From an uncultured Treponema sp. (lineage in GTDB: Bacteria > Spirochaetota > Spirochaetia > Treponematales > Treponemataceae), in NCBI GenBank assembly GCA_947166355.1, contig CAMVDX010000001.1:124001-188000 (forward strand): 64,000 nucleotides of DNA, written 5' to 3'. This document shows, piece after piece, positions 18,701 to 27,584 of the stretch (positions within the stretch are counted from its first letter, which is position 1; each line of letters opens with the position of its first letter). The position numbers and the translations under genes are program-made. Under the pieces are notes generated by a model. The model did not search any database, had not been told where the DNA came from, and worked only from the letters and a program-made list of their open reading frames with translations.

Positions 18701-21700
18701 GGTTTGTCGCAGACCATCCTGGGGCGTGGTACGATGCAGCAGATGTCAAAATGAACGAATGTGATTGGTTTCCACTTGAATCAGTCCATAAGATAGCACA
18801 ATCTGTTGGATACCAGCCAGGAGCTGCTGAATCGCTGTCTACCTTAAAGTAAAGGTAAGAGCCGCTCTTTGTGTAATTGACGTTGTTAGTTGAGCCTACG
18901 CTTACGTTTTTGTCTGCGGTTGCAATTTCGCCATAATGATTTACGCCTGAGTAAGAAATTGAGCCTTCTGTAATAGACGGAACAGGGTTTTTGTCAAAGT
19001 AAACCTTTACCGGTTTTTTACATACAAGACCCGAGCGGCTTACAGGGTAGAAGTAGTATGCATCCGGTACTTCTGTATGCCATGCCTTATTTGTGTCTGT
19101 TTTTGTGAAAGTGTATGTATAGGTGTAGTAATCATAAGATGTAGTAGAGTTGTAGGTGAGCCTTGAGTCATTTGCAGTAGTATGAATGTCATAGGCTCCG
19201 TAGCTTGTGTCTGAAAAATCAGCAGTAGAATAGAATGTCTGGAATGAGGTTGAAGATTTTTCGCTGTTAGTGATGATAAAGCCAAGAAGAGGCTCTTTGT
19301 GTCCACTCCAGTTATTAGAGTCTACACGAAGATTAACTTTAATTGAGGTATTGTCTCGACCAGACCTAATTTTATAGTCAATTGGGTCATTGTCTGTGCT
19401 ATAAGTGTCGTTTGAAGGTGTTCGCCAAAGATTTCCAGTAGTACCGTTGCCAGTAGTGGCATCAATATGATACTTTTGAACAGTAATAGTTGTTTGTGTG
19501 CCATCATCAGGTGATGTTACTGTTACATTTTCATTGCGGGTTCTCCATACAGGAGCATCTGCCTGGCGTACCCACTGGTTTGTGTTTTGCCATACAAGGC
19601 CGTCTGGTGTTGATCCTGATGGATAGCTGCTACTTCCGCTAGTTCCAGGTCTTATGTTGTCTGCAAAGTCTCTGATATAAGGAAGCGGCAGATAGCCTGA
19701 AACTGTAGTTCCTGACAGCGTGCCGCCTGTAGATGACAGTGGTTCTTGAGAAGAAAGATTGTAGGTTCTTGAAAGAGAGACAGAGCGATTTTCAAAGGTA
19801 GTCCAGGAATTAGTATAATTACCATCCCTACGAAGTCCAGACTGATAATCTGAAATTGTATAAGGAACGCTTGAATTACCGCTGTAGTAGTTCTTGTTGT
19901 CTATATTGTTTACTTTTGTAGGAGTTCCGGCAGTTGCGGCCGGGTTTGTAACGTCATAACACCAGTACTGATTTTTTGTTGTGTAAGAGTTACTTGTCCA
20001 CTTGAGAGGTTTTGCTTCGTAGTTTCCTACTGTGTCTACAAGTACAAGCCAGAGAGTGTATGGGTCTGCCTTGCTTGTTGGTAATGTAGAACTGTATGGA
20101 AGACTGTGCTCCATGCTGAAGGTTGGAGTTGCGGCATCTGCGTTTGCTTTTCTGTAATACTTCCAGGTAGAAGCTGAAAGGGCAGGAGTGACGAAGTTCT
20201 CAAGAGTTGGGGCTTCTGTACCGCTCCACATGATTACGCGGCTCTTGAGAGTAAAGCTGTTGTTTGCGATTTCTGTAGCATCAGTAACTTCGCCTGAGCT
20301 TCCGTCAAAGAAGCAGCTGTCTGAACAGCCGGTAAATGTAACCTTTGCTCCAGAGGTATAGAAGTTTGTATCGGCAGACGAGCTTATTCCGACTGGTAAT
20401 TTAATAGAGTTCGCCGTAGAACTTGTGTAAGACTGGATATATACTGCCTGTCCAGAAAGGCCGATTCCTGTATCAACAACCCAGGCAAGGTCTCCTGTCA
20501 TGGAAGCTGGCTTGATTTTGCGGTAAGTAATGTTGCCACAGCCATCCTTTAAGTAGAGGGTGAGTGGAGGGCAGTTTTTGTTGAGAACTTTAATTACAAT
20601 GTTTCCAGAGCTGTCTACTGAGCTTGTAATGTCACCGTTAGTGTAATCTGGAGAAGACGGTGTGTACTGGTTCCAGCTTCCTCTAGAAATTGTTGTAGGA
20701 TCAACCGGGGTAAAGCCTGTGGTGTCGTTTGGATTATACCAGTGTGAAACTGCAAAATATTCTATTGGGGAAGAAGTTGTTGTTACAAGTCTTCTATTAT
20801 AAGTGCTCTGTGCGGTTGGATTTGAGCCGTCGAGGAGCTTGTCTGTATCTGTTGAAGCAACGCCAGTTGCAAGCTTAACTTTGATTTCATAAGCTGAGTT
20901 TGCTTCGGTTGCGGCAGCGCCCTTAAATACATAGTTGTATGCCTGTCTTGTAGAAGTAGTTGCAGAACCACCATTGAAAATGTCTGAATCAAGATAACCG
21001 GTCTGTGTTACGGCTGAGTTTCTGTGAAGCTTTGCGCCTGCTGGAATATAGAGTGTCATGTAGTTGTCAATTGCCGCTTCTTCTGTAGAAGATGCAAAGA
21101 CATCATCTTTTATAACTTTGAAGGTCTGAGGTAGAGATTTGTTTCCGGCGCGGTCGCGGATATAGCAGGTAACTGTTGTGTTTGTAACGTCTCCTGTGCG
21201 GGTAAACCATGAGCCTGTGCTTGGGGTGCTGCCTGTAGGCGAGAATGAAACACGAACTCCTTCGTCTTTGAGAGTTGCGTCGTTTGCATCGTAGTTAGGG
21301 TAAATCGTATAAGACTGAGAAGAACCTACGCTTGTGTAGAAGTAGATGTTAGTATCTGATGGGAAGGTTATACCATAAGCCTTTCCGTCTGTAATAGGGT
21401 GAGGGTAAGTTGCTTCTGCAGGTGTGAGAGCAGGATTATTCGGGTCTGTTCCAGAGTAGAACTGATGATTTGCAGCTGCTTCTACCCAGACAGGGGCTGT
21501 TGTATCCAGAATGATTGTGTCTGAAGAACCGGTTGGGTCTGTAAGACTGCCGAAGCTTCTTGCCTTAAAGGTAATGGTCTTTAAGCCGTCTGTGCCGGTA
21601 AGCTTGAGGTTATCAATTAAAATAGAAAGTGGTGTTGCGCCTGTACCGAGAACAGTGTGGCTTGGGTCTGTTGGTGATACCTTGAATACGACTGTCTTGC

Positions 21701-24700
21701 CGTCTGCTGTAACGTCGAAGTATGCTGAGGCGCCGCCTACGGTTATTGCTGTAGGAGTTGCAGAAGTTGTATCAAAAATTGCGTCGCCGATAATTGTGAG
21801 CGAGTCGATTCCGGCTGCAGAAGGTGTGAGGCTTACTGTTGCTTTAATGTATGAATTATTTGTCCAGCCGAGTTCTGCGTCAAGGGCAGCGCTGAGGTCT
21901 GTAATTTCTGTAACGCGGTCGGCAAGGCTTCCGTGTGGGGTAGCAGAAGAAGGAGTTGCAGGGTCGTAGCCGAAGTTTGTTGTAGTGATTGGTGAAGGGT
22001 CTGAAGCAAAGTCTAATGAGCCTTCTTTACTGCTGATTTGTGATGAAGCACTTTCTGCAACGTTTGTTGCAACGTCGTGAATCTTGAGTGCTACTGTACT
22101 TGAAGCAGGTGCCGGTGCGAGCTGTATGTTTGTAATCTTTGCGGCTCTTACACCACCGGCAAAGTAGTTTCCTGCATTCTCTGAAGAATTGATTGTGAGT
22201 CTGTTGTTAGCTGTGTCTACCGTGCAGTCAATTGCTCCGCTTGTTGCGGCAGCGGTTGTAGGGTCAATCTGGAAAATCTGAGATTCTGCTGTGAGGTGAA
22301 TTGAAGAACCTGCAAAGTCGAAAATCTTTGCACCTGAAGAAGCTTCTGTAAACTTAACGTAAACTTCTGTTGTTGGAGCTGCTCCGGTTGTGTTGATTGG
22401 TGCAGCGTTGTAGTCTATCCACCATTCTGGTGTGTTTCCGCCGAATCTTACTGTTTGCTTGAGGTTTGGTATATAAATCTTATTGATTACAGGTGCTACA
22501 GAGTCAATGCTGACGCGGCTTCCCTGCACTCCTGAAGTTGATGTAGGGTTTGCTGCATCATCAGAAACAGTTACATTGATTGAGTAACCGCCCTGGAGTG
22601 CGTCGTCTGTTGTTGCATCAGAAATCTTTAATCCCTTGATTGTAATATTTGAGTTAAAGTTTGGCTGGCGGCTATTGAGGGTGAGGGTCTTTCCGCTTAC
22701 TGTAAATGGAACAGAAGCACCACCTGCTGTAACTGTAATGCCAGAAGCTCCGGCTGCAAATGGGGTTGCATATTCTTCGTTTGTGCCGTCTTTTTTAATA
22801 TGAACTTCGATTTTCTTAACACCAGAGGTCTGCTCTGTTATCGGAATAACGAGTGTCTGGTGGTCAAGAATATTGCCCTTTGCAGAGCCTGAGGTGTAGC
22901 CTTCATCTGCAACAAGAGAGAGTGCCTGAACTATAGGTGCAACGCTATCATAATTAATTGCTGGAATTCCTACTGCTGTAGAAATGTTACCCATATCATC
23001 CATAAGGGCAAAGGTGTAATGTACTTCTCCCTGATTTCCAGGAATAGGGAATGGGAAGTAATCTGAAGTTACTGGGCGCCATTCGCTAGAAGCGGCAGAA
23101 ACTTCGTTAATCCAGTTTGTATCTGCTGTAGGGCGTACAATCCACTTCATTAAGTCGTGAGGAGAGCGGAGCCTTGAGTGTCCGTCATCAGCAATAGAAG
23201 AAGAATCTCCGTTAATCTTAACGTATGCGGCGTAGTTGTTTGCATTAAAGTAGTGACCGTCTGCCGAAGCGTGAGTTAAGTCTGGCACTGCATAGTTTGC
23301 ATTGCTGAGTGCATTTGGCTTAGTTGTATCTTTTACAACATAAATAGAAGCATAACCGTTACCGTATTCTTCTGAGAGGGCACCACCGTCTGTAAATCCA
23401 CTGTTCTGTACCATATCAACGGCTGCAACATCAATACGAATCAAACCGTCTGGCAATGAGCTTACATCGTATTCAATGAGACATCCCTTATTATTGGCGA
23501 GGTCGTTTTCTGTTCCCGGAATTGAATTATTAACTGCATCTACAAGATTCTTGTAAGCTCCTGAAAGGCTTGGAGCAAGGTTCATCTGAGGCTGGTACTG
23601 CATACCGCTCAACGGAATCTCGAGGGTAGAAGCGTTTCCGTCTTTGTCGAACAGATGGTATGCGCGCAAACCAAGCATTGCAACGTCGGTTTCAATACCT
23701 GTCTGATCCTGGTTAGAACCTGAACCGGCAATATCTTCTGCAAATACACGCAGAATTACTTTTCCGGTTATACGGTATGGAATGAGCGTATCGTAGAATG
23801 AAGCATTAATATCACCAGGAGCAGAAGTAACACCGAGCCAGACATTTTCAGCTGCTGTAGCTCCAGTAATCTGTGGCTGCATCTTAGTATAGTTACCAAG
23901 GAGATCACCTGTAGCGGCATCTTTATACATACCCTTGAATGTATGGAAATCTGTTGCACCGCGACCAGCTGTGAGCTGTGTAATACGAGGCGCAAGGGTA
24001 TCCATGTAACTTCCTACTGAGAAGCTGATTTTATCATCATCGGCCATTGAATAGCCGTAGGTATCTTTTACATCTTTTGAAATTGTAATGTTTACAGATG
24101 ACTGAGCAGCATAACCTTCTGAAATTGCTTCAGGCTTAAACTTAAGAGTAATCATCTTCTGGTTTTTACTGAAGGTTGGGGCTTCGAAGCGGTCTGTAAT
24201 ATCTTCACTGGAAATATCGATATCACCATCTGCTGTAAACGACTGAATACCCTGGGTAACGGTGATTTTGTCGTATTCGCCGGCTTCGTTCATAAAAGAA
24301 TCCGGGTCCATTGGTTTAGAAAAGTTGATTCGCACTGACATGTTACGTACAACGCCACTGCTTCCCTTTGCCGGAATTGTGAGGGAAATAGTTGGTCTCT
24401 GGGCTACGATAGGACAAAGGTAGATGTCGTTGCGTTCTTCGTTAATTCTTACTTCTGTTGTTGGTTTTGTTGCATCTTCAAACACTACTATAGGGCTCTG
24501 GATTTCGTGTGGGAGAATGCGGTTGTTGTAATCTTCATCATCGATAAAATAAATGTCTTTATTTTTACTCTGGTTATCGCCAGTTGCAAGAAAGTCTGTT
24601 GAGAAGGCGGCCCAACGTACAAAACCGTACTCCGGTTCTGTAATAGCAGAAATCTCCTGAGGAATTTCTACCTTAAAGGTAGCAGTGCCGTCTGGGTCTG

Positions 24701-24872
24701 TTTTTCCCTGGCGGGTAAGAGCATAGCGCACATAAACAGAAATCTGTTTTGCGTTTGCTACCTTTACGTCGTTTTCGATGTCGGAATAAAATCCGTCATC
24801 CTGCATCCAGGTGTTGCAGGAACCTGTAAGGAGTATTATGACTGCTAATAAGATTAAAGATAATTTTTTCAT
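12777..24872 (-). CDS. Giant repeat-containing surface lipoprotein (4031 residues)
   Basis: The protein opens with a lipoprotein signal peptide (lipobox LLTGSC, Cys19). A Big_5/SbsA-like Ig fold occurs at about 160-280 (VRINFSKPMDPDSF). The long remainder is built of beta-rich, Ser/Thr/Asp-rich modules with recurring phrases ending in RTFTLKPDG, TFILKPN, TFTLTSDAAGPDF or TFVLTPDGTAPKL; the clearest set of about 170-200-residue modules fills the third quarter. Near the C-terminus come a Lys-rich stretch, a 7-residue tandem repeat (ASAVVEP, four copies), one hydrophobic helix and the basic tail KRKKK. It is expected to be exported and anchored, perhaps an adhesin or a fibre (inference). Its start overlaps the upstream gene's stop by 4 bases, so the two are translationally coupled. 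I cannot assign a ligand. Confidence 0.85.
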   Translation of the reverse strand: MKKLSLILLAVIILLTGSCNTWMQDDGFYSDIENDVKVANAKQISVYVRYALTRQGKTDPDGTATFKVEIPQEISAITEPEYGFVRWAAFSTDFLATGDNQSKNKDIYFIDDEDYNNRILPHEIQSPIVVFEDATKPTTEVRINEERNDIYLCPIVAQRPTISLTIPAKGSSGVVRNMSVRINFSKPMDPDSFMNEAGEYDKITVTQGIQSFTADGDIDISSEDITDRFEAPTFSKNQKMITLKFKPEAISEGYAAQSSVNITISKDVKDTYGYSMADDDKISFSVGSYMDTLAPRITQLTAGRGATDFHTFKGMYKDAATGDLLGNYTKMQPQITGATAAENVWLGVTSAPGDINASFYDTLIPYRITGKVILRVFAEDIAGSGSNQDQTGIETDVAMLGLRAYHLFDKDGNASTLEIPLSGMQYQPQMNLAPSLSGAYKNLVDAVNNSIPGTENDLANNKGCLIEYDVSSLPDGLIRIDVAAVDMVQNSGFTDGGALSEEYGNGYASIYVVKDTTKPNALSNANYAVPDLTHASADGHYFNANNYAAYVKINGDSSSIADDGHSRLRSPHDLMKWIVRPTADTNWINEVSAASSEWRPVTSDYFPFPIPGNQGEVHYTFALMDDMGNISTAVGIPAINYDSVAPIVQALSLVADEGYTSGSAKGNILDHQTLVIPITEQTSGVKKIEVHIKKDGTNEEYATPFAAGASGITVTAGGASVPFTVSGKTLTLNSRQPNFNSNITIKGLKISDATTDDALQGGYSINVTVSDDAANPTSTSGVQGSRVSIDSVAPVINKIYIPNLKQTVRFGGNTPEWWIDYNAAPINTTGAAPTTEVYVKFTEASSGAKIFDFAGSSIHLTAESQIFQIDPTTAAATSGAIDCTVDTANNRLTINSSENAGNYFAGGVRAAKITNIQLAPAPASSTVALKIHDVATNVAESASSQISSKEGSLDFASDPSPITTTNFGYDPATPSSATPHGSLADRVTEITDLSAALDAELGWTNNSYIKATVSLTPSAAGIDSLTIIGDAIFDTTSATPTAITVGGASAYFDVTADGKTVVFKVSPTDPSHTVLGTGATPLSILIDNLKLTGTDGLKTITFKARSFGSLTDPTGSSDTIILDTTAPVWVEAAANHQFYSGTDPNNPALTPAEATYPHPITDGKAYGITFPSDTNIYFYTSVGSSQSYTIYPNYDANDATLKDEGVRVSFSPTGSTPSTGSWFTRTGDVTNTTVTCYIRDRAGNKSLPQTFKVIKDDVFASSTEEAAIDNYMTLYIPAGAKLHRNSAVTQTGYLDSDIFNGGSATTSTRQAYNYVFKGAAATEANSAYEIKVKLATGVASTDTDKLLDGSNPTAQSTYNRRLVTTTSSPIEYFAVSHWYNPNDTTGFTPVDPTTISRGSWNQYTPSSPDYTNGDITSSVDSSGNIVIKVLNKNCPPLTLYLKDGCGNITYRKIKPASMTGDLAWVVDTGIGLSGQAVYIQSYTSSTANSIKLPVGISSSADTNFYTSGAKVTFTGCSDSCFFDGSSGEVTDATEIANNSFTLKSRVIMWSGTEAPTLENFVTPALSASTWKYYRKANADAATPTFSMEHSLPYSSTLPTSKADPYTLWLVLVDTVGNYEAKPLKWTSNSYTTKNQYWCYDVTNPAATAGTPTKVNNIDNKNYYSGNSSVPYTISDYQSGLRRDGNYTNSWTTFENRSVSLSRTYNLSSQEPLSSTGGTLSGTTVSGYLPLPYIRDFADNIRPGTSGSSSYPSGSTPDGLVWQNTNQWVRQADAPVWRTRNENVTVTSPDDGTQTTITVQKYHIDATTGNGTTGNLWRTPSNDTYSTDNDPIDYKIRSGRDNTSIKVNLRVDSNNWSGHKEPLLGFIITNSEKSSTSFQTFYSTADFSDTSYGAYDIHTTANDSRLTYNSTTSYDYYTYTYTFTKTDTNKAWHTEVPDAYYFYPVSRSGLVCKKPVKVYFDKNPVPSITEGSISYSGVNHYGEIATADKNVSVGSTNNVNYTKSGSYLYFKVDSDSAAPGWYPTDCAILWTDSSGNQSHSFILTSAASYHAPGWSATNLVYKIPLSGFTDLNALTDKSLKIKIYSREGNSTSGTLIESSNEYALNGPAGNNKWTYDNTRPSISFTGSSIKSVNYPSSGSTTTAPTYNNRKYIQSQTVKITADASDSSGTGIERYQWQYRTYEKSTSGTYSWGSWSAWTDIPASYLTSTTSTSAVFEWSAPENQTEYYFRVIDKAKNISSQSYYSSSATTYNTVTLQRDEWAPAVPASENNGLIDYKLYKDTEEKDKTAFNGTSGNSLITTSGTGDSAAVEIKYSSNPSKDSPNFINKIVFDFSKVTDNVAADGNASLTGIQRSGFDISDIKVSIDNGTPKSIDDTDLADDHLSFNDSTKLLTLTLTTYLDDPKIYAFTVNDNIGNSRTLRTFTLKPDGLAPVLSDMTIWANEAKTIAAVNEDSDALLHSTWYLKGDKAVVQFNITSSNVTDPTGYYYWGDSGIYTSYTNVSEWHNSDHTPVASTSTTITYTLDAPETKKYYQFMAKDEVGNTVKNFYKRLVHDEWAPTGTLTYSTNYDSTERNLEAAGINTAYPENSANSRLIKYSSTTSSPYFINKIDLNLNPITDKVSNTERAGIKYFQVIKESSTDLAFTSPTQESDIKIWDRASGDSLPTTASTDDIRIDSSRHYQLDLSGNDVGKYYRYTIKVYDNISYNTTLYTFITQSDDQAPAFPQPAEADIQATAEDGTNAINSVKYNGIFYLKNDRAVVSFTQSDESDANAHYRWSNDNSHWYEYNATTAHWDKYELNGSIYERTASDVTPPDTTASVTRDSTNHKVSFSFAAPDTATIYYFMAEDLVGNRVIRGVSSGTNCIKLQKDKWEPTVPATENGGLIGYTLYNDSNPKTLTAGLETTGTDSNGNPTVEIKYSSNSEESGSANHITKIRIDVSNVTDAVNGIDRSGIENFSVNGTAVSSIKTDGYYDITLTNGETAQSSYIISVKDNAGNDEKILRTFILKPNADLPDFALAGTTGTTTRVMKSEVADGSSASSCDAAPSSTSTNEVYFLNKDYAVINFTKTHEDITSYQLSTDDGSTWAPITTTVNTSNATHTVSYVFAVPEASTTYKFKAVDDVLNETVISTTITLQKDTADPIDDVTYSFKKEETDGTVSAAIGNTYYIDNADATATTRPIIYNADEINRFELDLSPISDATSGIRRFWLQIDSTEIELTGSTTPAISSNKCLITLATADNTTHTYVISAEDWAGNKRTVKTFTLTSDAAGPDFTMGTIQAIDSASQTNNAWQNTTSETYYLRGETAVINFTKTGTDIVKYEVKAVTGGTGDYGEIPQTVGENPNPDLAITDSAVVYKFAAPTAETTYTFKFTDRVGHVQEMTTDAKTLVKDTTAPALAESQALTFRILNASDTDATAVSDTVLSGDYILSTEGTTTTITYNPAVVKKIVFDDLSAKFAEYATSGANSGFDRLYYQSSTGNPHNMDSNDDGVNQIDFSDSWTTTKEYSIYASDKAGNKSAALMTFVLTPDGTAPKLANDNTSKVVADSGVNKIKGYTSTIGTIPYALVPKIGDYQKSNYFPSGTKIMYPKTDLPDDAVQYKIVQTVTTAEANGYNASANNNTYSWQSMTADEDDANYVFTLPDITTVHTRLAFFFRDKVGNVSSAYYLGNNGSETLDYGVQWWITTPELSSSNVIISTVTPLNATTPVGWTSASKDYLVSINLPIGAVITSIALSPAPNGDNTGVVWATGSGNSITGQIQFTDCTAINQTSGTATLTGDNIRINHTDSSAVGLKLKIYVHPKKDGTNDIVQADPKIIINGTTELTVFPEGGYGNITSTGSGGFISDIASKLSGNNDSDEYAAPQRSTPTFFEKVTNIFTHEAAPASDAAASNKKTSKKAKKAKKAAKVTSAVTEASEISSSKLTDENLESSQSERLEATTTVTAPTSAMVAPKSLIAESTSAVVEPASAVVEPASAVVEPASAVVEPVETTISETDSSEETSSSKTAVIVVMLTMLAALSGLAGSLYALKRKKK
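12920..13003. repeat. Four tandem 21-bp units inside the giant gene
   Basis: The unit CAGGTTCAACCACCGCAGAT plus one base is repeated four times and encodes ASAVVEP in the lipoprotein. It contains the CTCAACCACCGC end of the dispersed palindromic repeat, and a GGTTTCGAC half lies immediately before the first unit, so the array seems to have grown from an inserted repeat. Confidence 0.8.
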
Positions 24873-27463
24873 TTTTCGCCCTCGTCTTCTTTCTTTTTTC
24901 TTGCAATTATGATTAATCCTGCGGCTACGGCGGTTGCAGTAACTGCGGCAGCAGTAACGGCAATTGCAGTAGTGTGGGATGTTTTTACTGGAGTAAGGTC
25001 AGCCGGCTTTGCCGGAGTAGTTTTATTGTCTGAGGTCTCGGCTGGTTCAGATTGCCCGGTCGAGCCGGACAATGACACGGTTGTCGAGTCTGATGATGAC
25101 ACAGCAGTAGAGTCTGATGATGACACGTCTGACTCGGCAGTTTCGCCGAATTCTGATGCAGTGGTTGTGTCTGACAATGACACGGCTGACACTGCATTTT
25201 TGTCTGATGATGACACGGCTGGGATGTCGGTGGTTTCGACAGACTCAGCTACTACAGCTGCTGAGGTCTCGGCAGGTTCAGCTTGTCGGGTCGAGTCTGA
25301 CAATGATATAGCAGTTTTGTCGGACAATGACGCGGTAGTAGAGCTAGATAATGGCACATCTGGTACGGCAGTTGTGCCTGGCAATGAACTAGCAGTAGAT
25401 TCAGTTACTGATGCAGCGGTTGTGCCGATGTTTGTGTCTGCCATTGATACTGTAGCTTCTATTGTTGGAGATATCCAGTCTGAATCTTCTTCCTCTTCTT
25501 CTGGTTCCGGGTCTGGAATGAGTTTGCTCTGCTCTGCTACCATTTCGTCAAAATTTGCTCTGACAGGAACGTCTGTCGGTATGGTTGCAATGGCAAGGTC
25601 GAGAGGTAAAAGATCATCTATAGATTCGTCTTCATCGTTATTTTCTTCTTCCTGTCTCTTAAGCTCTTCTTCGCGAATTACCGCAGGGGCAAGTGCTACT
25701 GAGTTGGCAAGCGACAGAATATTTTTTAAGAGGCTTGGTTCGAGCGGGTCTTCTTTTATTACTGTATCTGCTTCGGAATCATCTGTTTCTTTAAGTACAA
25801 ACTGAATTGTTGAATCGTTCTGGAGATTTCGGAGTTCTCCGCGGCTCCATGTATCAGCACCATTTTCAAAAGCAAGAGCAATGGTTTTATTGTCTGGCAG
25901 GTTAAAGAAGGCATTTGCTCCAGGAACCGCAATCGGCTGGTAGAGCTTCCAGTTATCGCGCATTTTATAAAGGGCGGCTGCTCCGTTTGCATCTGCATTG
26001 TTCCACTCGCGGGCACCTACACGGCAGGCGCGGTAAAAGCCTTCATCAGAAAGTGTAATTTCAAGCGGAACCCAAACTTCACCATCATCAACAATAAAAT
26101 CAGACATGTTGCGGAAAACTTCTGCTGCTTCCTGTGGAGTGATTCCTGCATTAAAGGCCATAAAAATATGCCCAGGAATTGTAATAAAGGCGGTATCAAT
26201 TCCAACTGCTTCAAAAAGCGAGCATACAAGAATAGAAATATCGTCACAGTCACCACCACGATACATGATTGTCTGGTAAGGGAACTGCAAAAAGTCGATG
26301 GCAGAGGTACCTACGTTATCTTCGAACGCAGATGAAGGGTCTACTACATAATTTAGACCAAACTGATTAAGCGTTTCAAAAATTCCGAGCGCGTATTGAA
26401 TATTTTCAGGAATATCTACACGCAGATTGTCGCGAACAACGCTTGCTGTATATTTAGCAAACTGCATTGCGGCAGGGTCTTTTGAAGAAACGAATACGGC
26501 GGCACGGCGGTCATCATCCCAAGACATGTTGTTTCGTCCATAAACCGGAACAACCAGTGGAATAGATTTAGTGCGCTTTTGGCCGAGGTAACTATAATTT
26601 ACAATGATAACACTGTTTGTATCTGTTTTTTCGCGAAGCTCAAGCATCTGCTCGTTAAAGAATGCAAGAAGGTCTACAGAAACTGTTTCGCCTCTTTTGA
26701 TTTTTTTGATGTTTGCACATTCCTTTGCATGAGCCATATACTGAGGCTGATAAAAGCTTACTGTAACATTTGTGATGGCAGAATCTTCGTTGTTAGTTAT
26801 ATCTACCGTTCCGAATGAATTATTTTCGTACCAGGAATACAGAACCGGGAAAACAGGTGCAAGACTTGTTGATTTGATGTCTACATTTGATTCCTGATTA
26901 AAGAGGTTTGTGATGTTTAAGGTAACTCCAGGTGAAACGCCGGCATTTAATATCATAAGCGGCTTTTTGCCTGCCGCATAATGAGTAGCGGTTGCACTTA
27001 CATCTGCCGAAATTGCCGGTGTAATTCTATAAGAAAAAACAACTGAGCCGCCGGCAGTAAAGCCTGTAATGCTGCTTGAAGATTTTGCATTGTAAATGCC
27101 GCCGTTGATATTAAAATCTAACGAAATGCGGTCTGAAACATCAATGTGATAGCCGGTTCCCAAAGAGCCGTTTAAAACGGTCATTGGGTCTATACCAGGA
27201 AGGGCCATGGAATAATAGTCACCTTCTGCAAAAAGATTCCAGAATTTTACGGGGCGGTAGGTGAGTTTAGCACCGGCTCCGAGTCCGTATTGAATGCTGT
27301 GAGCTTCGCCAAAAGGCTTGGAAAAATGTGGAAAAAGGCTTATGAGGAACTGACCTTCTGCGGCTAGTGTAGTAGACGAGAGATACAGCCCTAAGCCTAT
27401 TGCCAGAGTTTTTTTAGAGAGAACATGACTTTTTCGCAGGCGGCGCGCCATCTTTCCAGACAC
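24869..27463 (-). CDS. Exported transglutaminase-like protein with Ser/Thr-rich tail
   Basis: The 864-residue protein has a signal peptide ending near TTLAAEG, an N-terminal beta-barrel-like domain of about 190 residues, and a transglutaminase-like domain with Cys406 in YRGGDCDD and His432 in PGHIFMAF, the expected catalytic pair. The C-terminal third is low-complexity Ser/Thr/Asp/Ala with repeated SSSDST units, then one hydrophobic segment and the basic tail ARKKKEDEGEK. The enzyme could crosslink or cleave amide bonds at the cell surface; this is unproven. The GTG start at 27463 follows AGGAG with 5 bases between; an ATG four codons later is the alternative. The stop overlaps the start of the giant lipoprotein gene, suggesting joint function. 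Confidence 0.75.
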   Translation of the reverse strand: MSGKMARRLRKSHVLSKKTLAIGLGLYLSSTTLAAEGQFLISLFPHFSKPFGEAHSIQYGLGAGAKLTYRPVKFWNLFAEGDYYSMALPGIDPMTVLNGSLGTGYHIDVSDRISLDFNINGGIYNAKSSSSITGFTAGGSVVFSYRITPAISADVSATATHYAAGKKPLMILNAGVSPGVTLNITNLFNQESNVDIKSTSLAPVFPVLYSWYENNSFGTVDITNNEDSAITNVTVSFYQPQYMAHAKECANIKKIKRGETVSVDLLAFFNEQMLELREKTDTNSVIIVNYSYLGQKRTKSIPLVVPVYGRNNMSWDDDRRAAVFVSSKDPAAMQFAKYTASVVRDNLRVDIPENIQYALGIFETLNQFGLNYVVDPSSAFEDNVGTSAIDFLQFPYQTIMYRGGDCDDISILVCSLFEAVGIDTAFITIPGHIFMAFNAGITPQEAAEVFRNMSDFIVDDGEVWVPLEITLSDEGFYRACRVGAREWNNADANGAAALYKMRDNWKLYQPIAVPGANAFFNLPDNKTIALAFENGADTWSRGELRNLQNDSTIQFVLKETDDSEADTVIKEDPLEPSLLKNILSLANSVALAPAVIREEELKRQEEENNDEDESIDDLLPLDLAIATIPTDVPVRANFDEMVAEQSKLIPDPEPEEEEEDSDWISPTIEATVSMADTNIGTTAASVTESTASSLPGTTAVPDVPLSSSTTASLSDKTAISLSDSTRQAEPAETSAAVVAESVETTDIPAVSSSDKNAVSAVSLSDTTTASEFGETAESDVSSSDSTAVSSSDSTTVSLSGSTGQSEPAETSDNKTTPAKPADLTPVKTSHTTAIAVTAAAVTATAVAAGLIIIARKKKEDEGEK
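25065..25400. repeat. Degenerate tandem repeats in the Ser/Thr-rich coding region
   Basis: On the plus strand GTCTGACAATGACAC and GTCTGATGATGACAC recur about every 20-60 bases, encoding SSSDST/SLSDST units on the minus strand. One GTGGTTTCGACAGACTCAG copy at about 25229 resembles the dispersed palindromic repeat. Confidence 0.6.
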
Positions 27464-27481
27464 GGTGACTCCTATAATTTA

Positions 27482-27575
27482 TCGTGTCATTCCGAATTTG
27501 ATTCGGAATCTATATTGCAGATCCTGAAACGAGTTCAGGATGACAGAATCCTGAAGTAAGTTCAGGATGACAGCT
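27482..27575. repeat. Dispersed repeat, GTCAT...GTTCAGGATGACAG type
   Basis: Two or three arms with CGAGTTCAGGATGACAG and AAGTTCAGGATGACAG are placed between the paralogous transglutaminase-like genes. They match the family seen at 35996-36086. Confidence 0.7.
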
Positions 27576-27584
27576 GAAGGATAA

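Noticed and set aside
25735..25755. A tRNA T-arm-like GGTTCGAGC sequence
   Set aside because: It is inside a coding region and no cloverleaf can be folded around it; no tRNA gene was found anywhere in the window.
24909..25805. A 298-codon plus-strand open frame rich in Ser, Asp and Val
   Set aside because: It is the complement of the Ser/Thr-rich tail and transglutaminase-linked part of the minus-strand 864-residue protein. The minus-strand gene has a signal peptide, an RBS and a paralogue.
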